A DNA stretch of 64,000 nt from Carallia brachiata (lineage: Eukaryota; Streptophyta; Magnoliopsida; Malpighiales; Rhizophoraceae). Position 1 is the first letter of the stretch. Each line of letters begins with the position of its first letter. Shown one piece after another: positions 20,301 to 34,519 of this stretch. A program made the position numbers and the translations under genes. The notes beneath the pieces are model-generated. The model was not told the origin of the DNA. It saw only the letters and a program-made list of their open reading frames with translations, and searched no databases. The stretch spans positions 1-64,000 of the forward strand of contig JADCRB010000089.1 in NCBI GenBank assembly GCA_021464245.1, given 5' to 3'.

Positions 20301-23270
20301 AAGGTATCAAAGCAGCTATATAGTCATGTAATTTATAGTACGTAGAAAATACGTAGTTAATTAAATAATTTATCTATTTTTTAAAAATTTAATACATTTT
20401 TTACGATTTAACAGTTCAGATCTTATGTGTCTATTTTATACCTACTATTGCGCACCCACCTAGTTTTTTCTTTATATTTTGTTACATTTGTAACCAAAAA
20501 ATTACACAAACTTCAAACTATTAACCTTTAAAAATAATTTTTAATTTGTGAAAGCACACAAAATTCATGTTATATTTGTATATTAACCCATATTTAATCG
20601 TAGTGAGTGAATTTCATTTTTTCCATTGATCATAATGCAGTACATAAATGTTAATAAAGGAGAAATTGATATTGAAGAGACCAAGAACTCACCTTCATCC
20701 TTCAACATTGTTGCGTAATGGATTGTGGTCAAATCTTCTCATTCTGATCAACTCAATCCACTATTGTCTTTGTAAAGCACGGTTAGCGCATTCCTTTTTC
20801 TTAATTTTTCTTTCACTATCAAAAAAATCTTTTAACAGTGAATTACGGAACATATAATATCCTCAGAATATGAAATTGAACAATTCAACAAGTTGTGGTA
20901 TACCACTATTGATGGACTCCCGGTAATGCTTAAGCATTTGAACTCCAAATCGAAATTTGCAAGTTCTAATTTATTGAATAGAATGAGATAGAAATTATAA
21001 ATTATGATAATAATGCCTTGTATTGTTTTATATAATTCTTGGACTAAATGGACTCCTGTAAAAAACACACACACCCGAAAAAGAGAGAAAAATGAAGTCT
21101 AAGCCTGTCCTTTTCCAATGGTTGGGAAGGAATAATCACGACGGCATTACCAACAATATCACTTCTAAGTGCTGTGCCTTTTTTGGAGTCAACACCAACT
21201 CAGCACTTCGGCTTCTCCAGGGCGTCCTAATTTTCCACAGTGCCCACTCGCGCAAGAAACTTGAAGTTGACAATGGCTAACAAACTTGCAAAAGGGAAAG
21301 TTTGGGTTACCGACCTTGTAGCTCGGCACCTCCAACTAAGATTCTTAAAATCGAGATCTTACGTAAAATCGATTTGAAATCTTATGGATTGAATCATAGA
21401 ATCAAATAATATAACTGTAAAATTATATTAAAAATAAAGAAAAAATAAAAAAATTAATTAATACTAATGTATATGACTCACAATTAAATATTTTATATAT
21501 ACAATTCAGCAATAATGAGAACAATTATAAAAATTCTCTTTTTATATAAGTAAAAAATAATTTCTCCCTTCTTTATAGTCGGTAAAGAATAATTTTATTA
21601 AATTAGATTTTTGTTTTTGCATCTATTTACTTTTTTAGCTATATTTAACATTTAAATTTAAACAAAAAACACATCTTTATAAATTTTTTTTATGATTAAT
21701 AAGAATGAGTTTCACCTCAAAACTTATTAGAAAGAAAATGAGAACTGATCTTACGATTCGGATCGAAACTCTACCAAAATTTTATCTAAAAAAGATTTTA
21801 CAATTATCCGGATCGTTAGCTTCATATATGATCATAAGATCGTAAGATTCTACAATTCGAATTGAAATTTTAACAATTTGCCCCCAACCGAAAAAATAAA
21901 ATAATATTTTTTTAAAAAAATTTTGAATTTTGAATTAAAAAAAAAAAACCAACCACTTGAATATTGTGTTATAAGTAATTTTTTTCTTTAGATAGGACTT
22001 TGTGGTATACCTAACCTAGTATTGGGTGAGATTGAGAATTTCAGTTAAATATTTGTAGAACCATTGTTTGACAACTGTAATTATTTAGAATTATCTTATT
22101 ATATAACTCACAATTGAATGAACTTTTAAAAAAAAACAAACAATTAATATTTACAAATTTGAATATATTTTAATCCTTATACATATAATTTACTTTTGAG
22201 CAACTTGTAATTATAATTTCAATCTTCCATCAATATGGGTTAAACTTTTTATTACGTGCACGCTCTACATCCGATCTCAATTTTATAGAAGGCCCTCTAA
22301 AGTCAAGAGGCTGGTGATCTCATCCTCAGTGGCAATTACAATTCTCAAAAGTATTTTTTTTTTTTTTGTTTTTTTATACAAAAGGTGAAAACCAAAAGAA
22401 CGATGAAGACAGCGAATTTTAGACATTCAAAAAAAGAACAAATGCAAGAGTCAAGCACTCCCATTTCTTATCTTCCACATCCAAGTTAAGTTCTAACTTG
22501 TAAGTCAAAAACTCACACCGATACTTTGGTCCCTTTAAAGCATGATGGATGATAAAGGCAAAACTCGATTTCGGGAAGAAATGGGACATCCTGGAGCTAT
22601 TGACAACCATCTCTGAAGAGACTTTTCTTCCTTGTTTTTGTCTGCCTCCAATTTTTCTTTCAAATGGTTCCTTTTCATTCTGTTACATCACCCCCTGCCA
22701 AGCGCACTCTCGTGCCATGCGTACAGCATACGGGACCAGATCCTATAAAAACTCAGCTCACGTTTGCAAACCGATGTAACATTCATTCCAGAATTGGAGT
22801 ATAAGCAGAACCGTCCATTCTGTTTAAACCATTGGCAACCCCGTTCATTGGTGAGTGGGGGCAATGATTTTGGGAAGGAATTATATACGGTTACTATATT
22901 TTATTTATTTTCTTTGAGTTTTTATTTATTTTTTAAAATAAATGGTTCCCTTAAAATTGAGATTTACTTATCTTTTTTTTTTGTGAAATATAGAAAAAAA
23001 CATCGTGTTTACATAATTTTTATTTTTCAGTTTTCAGTTAATTATTCTTTATCTAAATTTTTAATTAATTCTTTTTATTTTCAATATTTAAAAAATCGAT
23101 GTTTTTTTTAAATTTCTTTTCTTATTTCTTTGTCAAACAAGTCCACAAAATAAAAAGCATTGACTATAATCCTACTCTTAATAAACATAATATAAACCGT
23201 CCAACCAACCAAATTAATATGTAATCAATAACATTTTAACTAGTTTTAAATTTGTTTTCACAATAATAAT
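17335..23270. other. AT-rich intergenic region
   Basis: About 6 kb without a recognisable gene. A TA microsatellite lies near 17381-17400. A less AT-rich patch occurs at 18340-18530. A short direct repeat, TTGTTGGTTYTCAGTTCGCA (19415-19434 and 19463-19482), lies 48 bp apart. A 62-codon open frame at 21092-21280 and two at 22549-23111 match nothing I know and have no gene context. Confidence 0.65.
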
Positions 23271-23271
23271 T

Positions 23272-24010
23272 TTAAAAAGGATTAAATACATTTAACCCCC
23301 TTATAATTTAATTATTTTACGTTTTACTTCCTTATAGTTTTAATTTAGACAATAAACTCTTTATATTTTTCAATTTTGAAAATTAATCTCTCTAACAGTA
23401 ATTTATTAAATCAATCAACAAAAATTAGCCAAAATTATATCACTTTGTAATTATTATTTTTTTCTTTACTATGTCACATATTTTTTAAATTAAAATTCAG
23501 CATGTGCTTTAACTGCATTCTGCATTATTTACTTCACAATTTTTGTTATTTTTAGTGTACTGCATATATTGATATATAAATATTTGAGACAGTATTTATA
23601 ATTAACTCTTACGTAGAATATAATAAAGTTTTTGTAATTATACAACATTGTAATTGTGGTCAATATCTATTAATCGATTTAATAAATTATTATTAGGAAA
23701 GTTAATTGTCAAAATTAAAAAAATACAATAAGATTTATTGCCTAAATTAAAACAAGGAGATAAAATACAAAATAATCAAATTTGAGACAGTATTTATAAT
23801 TAACTCTTACATAAAATATAATAAAATTCTTGTAATTATACAACATTGTAATTGTGATCAATGTCTATTAATTGATTTAATAAATTATCGTTAGGGAAGT
23901 TAATTGTCAAAATTAAAAAATACAATAAGATTTATTGCCTAAATTAAAACAAGGAGATAAAACGCAAAATAACTAAATTTTAAGAGAGTTCAATGCATTT
24001 CACCCTTTTA
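23272..24010. mobile_element. Foldback/MITE-like element with a duplicated arm
   Basis: The left end (AAAAGGATTAAATACATTTA) and the reverse complement of the right end (AAAAGGGTGAAATGCATTGA) match and continue matching inward for well over 100 bases, giving long inverted arms. The right arm is present twice as direct repeats with a 198-bp period (23583-23780 and 23781-23980), the two copies about 90% alike by eye. No coding sequence. The TTTTAAAA at both ends may be the target duplication or part of the terminal repeat. Confidence 0.7.
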
Positions 24011-24416
24011 AAAATTTTCAAACCACTAACAATTTAATTTAAATATTCCACATCGCAGCTTAGGGGTGAGCTAGACCTAAAGTTTCCCAATGTGGATATG
24101 ACCCAACTTCGACAAGCCGTGGATTCTCTAACAAATAAGCTTAGGTTCCAAAATATGTCATCCTACACTATTTTCCTGGCACCTTTTTTTGGCATGAGCT
24201 TTCATTCAATCCAATTCTTACATAAAATTAAGCAATTAAATAATCTAAAACGAGTTGACATATATCTCCAAAACAAAGACATACCACTAGCAGCACAGTT
24301 CATATGTAGTTTCCTAGTTTCCTACTAATAAATGCATGCCGTGGCGGAAAAACTTGTTAAGCTGGACACACAGGTAGAAAAAAATGAAGAACTGCAACAG
24401 TTTTGAGGGTTTTTTT

Positions 24417-24442
24417 GGGGGGGGGGGGGGGGGGGGAGGGGG
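24417..24442. repeat. Poly-G tract in the RZ-1-like gene 3' flank
   Basis: Twenty G in a row, then A, then five G on the plus strand. The tract is about 85 bases beyond the stop codon of the RZ-1-like gene, so its transcript would carry a long C run there. The plus strand could form a G-quadruplex. Confidence 0.9.
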
Positions 24443-24527
24443 ATAAACAGAGCCTACACCATCCTACATAGCTCAAAATAAACCCAGCAGTGGACACACA
24501 TACATGACACTAACTGTCATCTACCAA

Positions 24528-27500
24528 TTAGTAGCGATCGAAAGAAGAAGGGTGCCCTCCCCTACCAGGACGATCATAAGGACCTGGCCTATTCCTGTAG
24601 CTCCTGTCATTACGTGCTGCAGGACCTCCATTCCCATACCGATCAAGACCCCCTCGTGGACCATCTCTATCATAGCCTCTGTCTTTGCCATAACCATTAT
24701 GTGCATAGCGATCTCCATAACGATCTGAACTGCCATACCTATCACCAGCAAAACGATCTCCGCCAGGAGGGTACCTGCAAAGGCAAGTATTACTTGATTG
24801 TCAAATCTACTAGATGGTATAATTTCTCCAATTGCCAATGATGCGATTGACCAATCAGACTACATGATGGTTCCACAGAGGCACATAGAAATAGAAAGGG
24901 GGAGAACAAAAGAAAAGCCAAAAACAGGCAATTATTTAACAATTTCTAAGACAGTTTGACATGATAGCTATCTGAGTAATTAACTTATTGTCAAATTCCA
25001 GGTACCTGTCATCGGCATAGCGATCACGGCTCCCATACTTGTCTTTGCTGTCCAGGCGATCTCTATCACCATAGCGTCCTCCATCATAGCGATCGTCAAT
25101 ATATCGATCACGACCTCCTCCAGAGCGGTCCCCGCGGTCAACAACACCTCCAAACCTGGAACGTGAAGAGAAGGAACCAGAACCTCCACCTCGGCCTCCA
25201 GCTGAAGGGCAGTCTCGTGCCCAATGGCCCAAACGCCCGCACTTGAAGCACTCATCTTGTCCAACAGGTCTATCACCTCCATAGCTGCCCCTGCCACCTG
25301 ATGAGTAGGCTCCCCTGTAGCTGTTGTCTAAATCATCACCTCCCATTCTTGGTTGGGCCTTGTTCACAGAGATAGTACGATCACCAAAGTCCCTCCCGTG
25401 CATCTCCCTGATAGCATCATCCATGGCTCGACGATCTGCAAAGGTAATGAACCCAAATCCACGTGGACGGAGGGTATCTCTCTCCAGCATAACCTGAAGA
25501 AATGCCACAACAGAAAAGCAAAGTGACAAAAACCTATCTGAAGGCAACAAATGTTAAGCTCAACCACAAATGAAGGGAACAAATGTTGGCAGAGCCTAAA
25601 ATGCTACAAAAGTGAAGCTATAGCATGGTTATAGCTGAACAAATATGCATGTCATGAAATGATGAGTTTGAAAGGTAAATACACATAAAATACATGAACC
25701 ATAAGCAATTAGACCAACAGTTGGCAGAAATCATTTACGAATAAAACAGCAACATACAAATCGTACAAATTCTTGCAAAAAAAGAATACATATCAGTTCC
25801 CTACAGACTAACCTAATTTATTGTTGAGGCCATACACGCTTCTGTCCATAAAAATCATGCAACAGGTATGATCAGTTCCTTACGGAAATTAACTAATAAA
25901 GCATCTGTAGTGGTTGACAAACCTAACAGGCTAATAAGGATCTGGCCATTTCACAATTTTGATTGTAAATTTCAAATGCCATTCAAATTGGTCAGCTTTA
26001 TCAGAAGTAGCAGCAGTACTGATATCTTGCAAAACCACGAATACATATCAAGCACATGAGCAATTTAATCACAACATCAGTAATGCAAGAGTGATTGATT
26101 TTAGAATTTACTTTCACAGCCAATTTATTAACTTGCTATCAAAAGAGAAATAATGGAGTAGGAACAGGAGTCTCACAAAGTAAACTCTTCAGAATAGCTG
26201 TTTACCCTTTTTTTATTAAAAAAAAAGTAATAAGGAAGAGTATGAGAAGTAAAAAGCCGGCTACTTACTTTCTCTCTGATAAACAAAGCATCCTTAAAGA
26301 AACTAGAAGAATCAGCAAATTGTATCTGACATCTAATACAGTAGGTTTGACATCTATTCTGGCTTAAAATCTGAGATGACATTTCCACAATAACTTGTTG
26401 CATACCCCCCATTTTGGTGGATCAATATTCTCCTGATATAAACTTGAACTGATAGTCACTGCTACCATTCTCCTCAAACCTAGGTCACAAAATCCCAACA
26501 GCATTTCAATACAAAATATGGTTGACACATCAGATGGATCTCGATCCGGGTTTAACAACCAACCATCCACGATTCTAGCATATACCAGTCAATTCTTCAA
26601 TATCACCATGGATATCAGATAGAGAATATTTCCTCCCCTCCTCATAACTATTAAGTAGCTCATCTCAGCAGGCTGGCAAACAGCTTAGTCATCCATATTG
26701 TCAAGAAACAACTAATTTGTCCCACCTTCGCAAGCCACACAAAAGCTGAAGAGCTTCTTCTAACCAATAAAATTTACTCACATGATCAGATATAAATTTG
26801 AATATCCACCACTTGTACTCAGATTGATTATTTATATTGTAATTAAGACCAGTCTAAAATGATCAGCACATCATTATCCCAGATGCCATGAAATCATAGT
26901 TTTCTGTCTGAAAGTTACGAGTGGACACAGGAAAGAGCACACAAAAGCAGAGAGCAAACACTTTGAGGGCATAACGACAGCCACGGACACAACTAGAACA
27001 TATTTCCCCATGTTCCTAATTCTTCACGTTATTTTCCAAAGAGATGGGTAAGCCACAAAGCCCAGACGCTTCCATATTGTTGAGACAGCCCTGAGTCTGA
27101 CCTCTGCCATGACAGAACGCAATTCCAGCACATCGACAATGATGGCTGGGAATTTCAACAGACAAGAGTGCATGCAAAGAACCATCAAAAACATTAAGAT
27201 CCGTGAAATGAGAACCCTAAATATGCCAAATTCGGGATCTGAAAGATGTTATAGCAGCATTTACAAAGCATATCATGCTCTGAAAACAATGAATTTGGTC
27301 CAGACTGCCCAACTAATAAAACCAATGATAAGATCTAGTCGCAACAAATAAGCCATGAGCTAGAAGCAGTTCAGGCACAAGAGTATGTAGAAGGATGGAA
27401 AGCAGGATCCTGGGAAACCACGAATTCAGTGGCGGGCGGACACTTCAATCAAATCCGGCATCCTCATATGAGTTAAAACATTGAGTACAAAAATTCTGAG

Positions 27501-28741
27501 CTTCCACTCTGTATTTGCAACAGTCAGTGAAAGAGTGCCACCCAAACTTGCTAGAATCGAAGTTCACATGCACTAAGGTAAAGAGATCGAACATCAGGGA
27601 TTCAGCATTTTCAGATAACTAGTGAAATGGAAGACAGGAACAGCATGATTAGAGGCTTAAAGGCACTAGATAACCATCTGAATTTGCTTACACTCACACT
27701 TGATCTCCAACAGAATTTTCGGACATGTGAAACCATCTGACACAAATCTCTATTTATACATTTCCAAGGATGAACCAGTGACAAGAGGGCATGGCAGGCT
27801 TTCACAATGGTCGGTCTCACTAACACGAAAGTTCGGAAACCAGTCGAAACACGAAAAATTTTCCTTCACAAAAGCTCAACTAATTTCTTCACTCAATTGA
27901 GAATTCTAGATGCTGAAAAATGATCAATTGAGTCTTGCCAGTACTTCATGCATACCATGAGAGATAGCAAGATACTCATTTCTTAACTAAAAAACATTTC
28001 AAAATATAGTGGCGCCACCAGTTTTGCCCGATCCGAACTTACATATCGGTTTCTCTTGAAGCTCAAACCACAGTGCCCTCCTTACATACTAAAACTTCCT
28101 GCCAGAAAACCAATATGACCGAAACCCAGCATTCAGCTTCACCCAACTCTGCAAACTACCGCCCATATATTTGGAACTTCTTTCATTTTCTTCCTCGTGA
28201 AACTAAATAAAACGTGCAAGTGAGTCTAAAACACACAAATCTGGCTCTGCTTGAGAAACTTGACCGAATGAATCGAACCCAAAATATCTCTAAACATACA
28301 GCATCTCAAATGGTCATAACCAGCAATGCCCAAAAACCAAAAAACAAAAAGAAATTGAAACTGAAATTAGGCATGTGTCTGCAAATATAAGAAATACAAA
28401 CTAGTTTTTTTTTTTTTTTTGAGGAAAGAAATACAAACAAGATACTTAAAAGAATTTATCTTTTTTTTTTTTCCTTTCAAAAAGCATTAGAAACTGGCGT
28501 TATTTTTCCTTTTAATGATTAGAAAACCAAAAGGACAAAAAAAAAAAAAAACACCAAAATTCCACTCCCGATTTCAAATCATGAAACACTACGAACCAAA
28601 CAGACGTTTTGGATGAGGGCGGGAGGTTACCTGACACTCGAGAATTTTGCCGAAACGGCTAAACGCATTCTCGAGCTGTCGTTCGCTGACGTCCCAAGAC
28701 AATCCTCCAACGAATATTCGATTCTCTTCCTTCCCAGCCAT
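24528..28741 (-). CDS. RZ-1: RZ-1-like glycine-rich RNA-binding protein (RRM plus CCHC)
   Basis: A nuclear RNA-binding protein of the plant RZ-1 group, linked in Arabidopsis to splicing and transcript control. Exons on the minus strand: 28741-28631, 25493-25006, 24774-24528, all with GT-AG borders, giving 281 residues. The RRM covers residues 8-83 with RNP2 IFVGGL and RNP1 [13 protein letters not shown] knuckle follows, [14 protein letters not shown] (119-132), then a long Arg/Gly/Asp/Tyr-rich tail with repeated DRY motifs ending in SFDRY. The first intron splits the RRM and is 3.1 kb long. Length and layout match RZ-1B and RZ-1C more than RZ-1A. The start is the ATG directly before the RRM. 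No frame damage. An untranslated first exon probably lies upstream, with a donor at 28926-28925. Confidence 0.92.
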
Positions 28742-28983
28742 CTCTCTTACTCACATAAACACCGTAAACTTCACAGCACAAATCCAAACAAAAAAAAAAA
28801 AAACAAACAAACAAACAAATGAAAAACAACGTTGTTTTACTCAATAAAAAAAAAAAAAAGCGACAAGATACGAAACCACGAAAAACTGAGGAAAGGGAAA
28901 GAGAAGAAGCTGTCCGCCCATTACCTGATTTGTCTCTGTCGAGGAAGGAAGGAAGGAAGGAAGGAAGAGCCGGGGATTATCAG

Positions 28984-29066
28984 AAACCCTAGAATGCGAG
29001 ACCCCCCAATCTTTATTGAACCGTTTAAGGCCCAATGAGTCCATGCCCACACTGGCCCATCGGGCC
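28984..29066 (-). promoter_or_regulatory. Telo-box and site II motifs upstream of the RZ-1-like gene
   Basis: The plus strand has AAACCCTAG at 28984-28992 (CTAGGGTTT on the gene strand), then GGCCCA at 29029-29034 and 29054-29059 and GGGCC at 29062-29066. Telo-box with TGGGCC site II elements is a known pair in promoters of plant genes for growth and translation. A GAAGGAAGG microsatellite (28942-28967) lies in the presumed 5' untranslated exon. Confidence 0.6.
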
Positions 29067-29069
29067 AAA

Positions 29070-32000
29070 TTTAATTTCGGCTATATTAACTTAAGCACCC
29101 AACCATTAATATCTATTGATTTAAGTAGTGAGGAGTTCGATTTTTTTTAAATAAAATTTTAAATTTGAACTTTATAAATAGAGAAGATATGTAATAGGAG
29201 AGTTTTATTCCTCTCATGGGTCTATTCGACTTGACTCGAATTAGTCGGAATCCTAGTGACTTTCGAATACTATTATCTGAAAAAAAAAAAAAAAAAGCAC
29301 CCAACCATATAACATTATTACAATAAAAAGTTATTTTAAATAACTGTAAATTGAGGACCTACGCCTTGCATAGCAAGATAAATGTTAATGTCCCTATTCT
29401 TAGTGTTCGGATTATTTTCCGTAATGTAACAATATTTGTAATTTGTGTAACAATAATAACAAGATGTAGAATGAGAAAATAATGTTTTTTTATCCTATTT
29501 TTTGTTGCGTATTTGCCAAATGTAGTTGCAAAAAATTTTCAACTTGTTCCATTATGGACAAATTTTCGAGCTGATTAATCCTACCATGTAATAGGACTCG
29601 CATTGCAAATATCTATTGTTCCTTGAGAGATACCCGGCGTTAAGAACTTTGAATTTTGTTTTTTTATGCTTTTAGCTCTATTTCTAAGAAGAATGATGAG
29701 TTAATCAGAATAAAAGAGTTATCGTTATTATATAATTTACAACTAATTAACATCTTAATAGTTAAGGAGAATACAAATATCAATTTAATTTTATTAATCA
29801 TTTATTGTAGCATTCCACGATAGTGTATCATTTTTTCTGCAAGTTACTAACATTTTGTTTGGGAGATGAGAAAATATTGCGGGGGGTGTGGGGGTGAGGA
29901 AAAATTACTGTGGGAGAGAGGAAAGGGATTGAAAAAGGATTCACTTGTTATTTTCTTTTATACTTTATGGGTTGGGAGAAGAAAAAAAATTTTCAAAATT
30001 TTCCTTATAGCACACCACATTCATTTCTTCCAATTTTGAGAGAAAAAAATTACTAATTTATTAATTTTACTTATAAAATGATTGATTTGTCTATATTAGT
30101 TTTCTTTTTGTTGATAGTCATAAATTTTAGTATAAAGTCTAATTTAGTATTATAACACAATTTTTTAATTTTTTATTTACTTTTCACTCCTCACAAACAA
30201 AGAAATTTTAGTTTTATTTCTTTACACTTCTATATCTTAAGTTTGCCTCTTTCGCTCTTTTGTTCCTTTTATTTTCTTTCAACCTAAGGCTGCAAACTAG
30301 TTGAGTTGCGCTTTGTAGCGTTTAGACTACGGTTAGTTCAATTTTTAGAAGGTTTGACCTCAACTCGAGATTAATACGAAGCCTAATTATTTATTATTTA
30401 TGCTAGAGCTAGGCCCGAAGAGGAATTGTTGAAGCTGGGACTTTGTTCCCGTTCCTTAAATGCTAAAAAAGACTAAAGTTCGGTTGTGTTCAGTAACAGC
30501 ATTGGAATAGGGTGGAAATAAAAATTACAGTTTTCAATGTATTTTTTGGTGTTTGGCTGCACGTTAGAAAATCATTTCATCGTAACACTGATGTACAAGT
30601 ATTAGAATAAAAATAAAAAAAATCTCAAAATACATGAAATTAAAATTATTAAAATAAGTCTAATTTTGTACTTTTCAACCCACTAAATAATTATATTTAA
30701 GGATATTTTGGTATTTTTAATCATACACTTTTTTTCTCATCATTTGTTCATACAATATAAATATAAAATTTTACCTTTTTATTATTTTCTCTTTTTTTCA
30801 TCACTTTCTTTTTTGAAACTTTGGGAAACTGTACCCAGGGTATGATTGCCACAGCAACATTTATTTATTTTTTACCATCAAAGCAACTTTCTTCCACATT
30901 TCTAGAGTATGAGAAAACTGAAGAAACTGATATCTGTTTTTAAAATTTTATCCCATGATCACAGAGGAAAAAAAATAATAATAATAATTTTTCTGTTACA
31001 CCGTAACTTTTCTTCTAGCATTTACAAAATCTTCACCCAAAATGGCCATTAGCTTGTAGAGTCAGGACTTGTGAAAAATTGTCCACGCGATATCTGACAC
31101 GAAGCATGAACTTTAAATCATGAAAATATTACTAGAATCAAGATGAAAATTCAATTAGATAGCAAAAAATTTAATGTCTATGTTATCATTTGTTTAACCA
31201 ATTTTTCAAACCAAAATTCACATGCATATATCAAACTAAAATATTAAGAATTTTGAAAATTGTTTGACTTATTTTTTGAAATAAAATTTAATATCAATAT
31301 TCCAGTTACAATCTAAAAACAAGATAAACGCATGATAATTTCGATATTCAAAATTGTGTTAATGAATTTAATTCTCATGAATTGAATTCTTTTGAATATA
31401 TTAAGTACCAAGGCAGCAATAGTTTATTAGTACTAATCATTTTTAAATTTGTTTGTAAATATTTGTTTATTATGCTAAAAAATATCTCCTCGTTAAAAAG
31501 AAAATTATGTGCAAAACGACGTCATTCAAGTTAGCACAGCCCACTTTTCCTTTCAGGAACCCAAACAAAGAGCTGGTTCAAATGAACCGAAATATTGTCA
31601 AAAAGCATTAAAGTGACAAGTTGCTTTAGCCAATGAACTTGTCGTCGAGATCATTTTAAGCCTTGCATCAACCAAGTTGCTTAGTAAAGGCTAACCAAAG
31701 TTAAAGATTCATTTGGACATTAACATATTCTAAGCAAAGTTTAGTATTTCCAGTAAATTTACAATTTTTTATGTCCAAAAAAAAAAAGGTAATTTACAAT
31801 TTTTGTTCCGTTTGGTCTAGTCAACTTAATTTAGAGAAACGACAATAGAAAGGTGAATCAAATTACATATTTTTAAAAATTCAGAATCGATATTTCATAT
31901 TTTTAATAGAATTAGTTGAGAGATTTTGTTGAAATTCTAACATTAGAGAAAGGTGAATCAATGTGAAGCTATGATAATATTAAGCTTGAAATTGTGCATG

Positions 32001-33830
32001 TCGTGCTTATTCATTTTATTTGTTTTGATCATAGTTTTTAAAATAGGACCTCTTATTGACCCAGTGAGAAGGTAAGCTTAGTAGGCTAGCAGTTCAATCA
32101 GTAATTCAACAATTGAACCAACGAGTTTATTCTTATTTAGTAAAATAATAATAAATACTTATTATTTATCATTTTTTAATAATAAAAAGTTAGTGTAACC
32201 ATAAAAAATAGAATAAAAGTCTACTTATAACCAAAATAAAATCAAATTACAAATGTTTAAAATAGTTTTCTAATTAAGTGAATTAACAGAGCATTCACAT
32301 CCAAAATAAAATATCATGAAGTCAACATATGATCAAAAAATGCTACATTTTTTATTAATATAAGTATGAGCGATTCGTTCTTTTTTTTTTGATAAAAAAA
32401 ATAAAATGGCACCATTTTGAAGAAATTTAGAAAAACAACCCGGGTTAATATTGAACATCTGATTCTTCAGTTTTTGGGTTACCGATTCAGGTGGTTTTCA
32501 AGTAGTTTGTTTCCAACCTCAATTTTATGGCAAAATCGGCCAGTTCAGGTGTAGGTTGATCAATTTAGTTTTGATTATAAAATAGGAGTTTAGCTTAGGG
32601 TCCTTCCCTTCCTCTATGTTCTAGTGATTTTTTTTTTACATTATACTGTTCAAAGTCTGCCGTTTAGGGAGATGTAATTTGCTCCTCATTGTACATTTAT
32701 TTTTCTCTCTTTCTTCTTACTTCTTATTTGGATGTTTGATGCAATGTTCATTAATCAGTCAACAGTTACCACTTTATTAGCAAAGAGTCTCATTACATAG
32801 GGAACAAAAAAATCAAATACAGAACAGATCTATAACAATCGATTAATTAGTTTGTACATGATTAATATTTGTAACAAAAATGAAAACTTTAATTGACTAG
32901 TTTTACAAAACAATGAATCGATTACTATACGTTTATTCTGTATCTATATTTTTTCCTATCTATCTAAATCACCTCAGTTGCTGTTAGAGGTTTGAAATGC
33001 TGTGTGTTCATCTTAGTCACTGTTTTCCATGTTTTGACATAGAAGGCTTAATGACACCACAACAGGAATGATGTCAATTTTGAACAAGATTTTCATTTTT
33101 TGTGGAACAACAGCAATGTAAAACATCCGTGGCATTTCTTGAAGGCCATTTCTGGTACTGGATAAGAAAATGAAGGTTTTTGCACATCACTTGCCATGTG
33201 TTGGCATTTCCACGAGATCCTACGGAAACATTTGATCTACGACCTTTATATACTGAGTCGCATCCCCGTCTTGGACAATGAGTTACTCACATCATGTTTA
33301 GGTGCATGGCATTGGCATGGTCTACCATTATAAACATGGAAAATTTCTTTCCAATATTTGCTGATACGGGAGGTGTTCGTCCTGCCTCACATTCACGTGT
33401 ATGGCTGGCATTGTGAACAAGGGAAAAGTTTGGGGTACCCAGTTACGAATCTTCATATCCCAAATCAAGGACTAAAATAATATATTTTTTTATTTTTTGA
33501 TTTTTCAAAAAAAATTGAAGAATTTTTCTATTTATGTTTAACACATAAAATTTAGGGTCTAAATTATAGAATTTAGATAATACTCATTCAAATTTTAATT
33601 TTAATTTTAACTAATAAATATTCCCTTGGCCTTATTAGAGGCAAATTTTTCCGTATCCATAGCCCTGCTCTTTGAACAAAATCATTTGATTACTTTTGGA
33701 ATATTTTTAAATCTTTGGTAGATTGATTATTGAAGTTGTTTGTTATTAGTTAAACAACAGAAGAAAGCAAAGGAGACCAAAGAGTAACAAAGAACAGATG
33801 TACCGACTGAAAAACAAAAAATTCAGGGGT
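29070..33830. other. AT-rich intergenic region
   Basis: Nearly 5 kb with no recognised gene. Patches at 29140-29290, 29850-29950 and 30470-30620 have the look of old transposon ends. A slightly GC-richer patch at 32990-33430 has no open frame of note. No RNA gene was recognised. Confidence 0.6.
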
Positions 33831-33840
33831 GCAAAAAAGC

Positions 33841-33924
33841 TCCGACCTGCCGGATTCGAACCAGCGACCTAAGGATTCCAGCACCAACTACAGTCCTCCG
33901 CTCTACCAACTGAGCTAAGGTCGG
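33841..33924 (-). tRNA. tRNA-Tyr: tRNA-Tyr(GTA) with an 11-nt intron
   Basis: The minus strand folds as a nuclear tRNA-Tyr: acceptor CCGACCT pairing with AGGTCGG, an A box TAGCTCAGTTGG, the anticodon GTA in loop CTGTAG, and B box GGTTCGAATCC. An intron of 11 bases (TTGGTGCTGGA) interrupts the loop after position 37, as in other plant tRNA-Tyr genes. The mature length is 73. Six T follow shortly after the 3' end on the gene strand (33834-33839), a Pol III terminator. No CCA is encoded, as expected for eukaryotes. Confidence 0.95.
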
Positions 33925-34519
33925 TCATGTGAATGAGGTGTCAAAATATTTATTAAATCATATAAATTTTTTTAAGTGTTTGTTTGCCCGACGCGGTCAT
34001 GAACGAGACATATCGATCGCAACAATAGTATTTTATTATCATGCCCGATGCAGTTACACTGATAACACTGCAGCGGAAAAAAGTGCCTTCTTTCACCTTT
34101 TTTTTTTTTTTATTTTAATAAAAAAGAAATCATTACATTAAAATAATTTATTTTTGTAGATGGAACCAATACGAGGGTGTAAAAAGAATCTACACAAAAT
34201 AAAAAATATAATCAGTTTAAATAACTTACGATTGACTAAGTTATAAATACCATAAACTAATTGAATTTGAAACTCAATTAGATAAATCTTTCTGGCAAAT
34301 GAACAAATTGAAACTAAATTAGACATACATAAATTCAAGATTTTAAATAGATCTAACTCATTCGAATAAAACTGCTTCCTATAGAACCAACTACACCTTG
34401 GCAAACTTACAACAAAAATTGACCGGGTATACCTGACAATAGTTTCCTTCAAACCTATCTTATAAACTCACGCGAGTTAAAAATAAACAAAATACAGCTC
34501 CAGTCCCAAAAACCAACAA

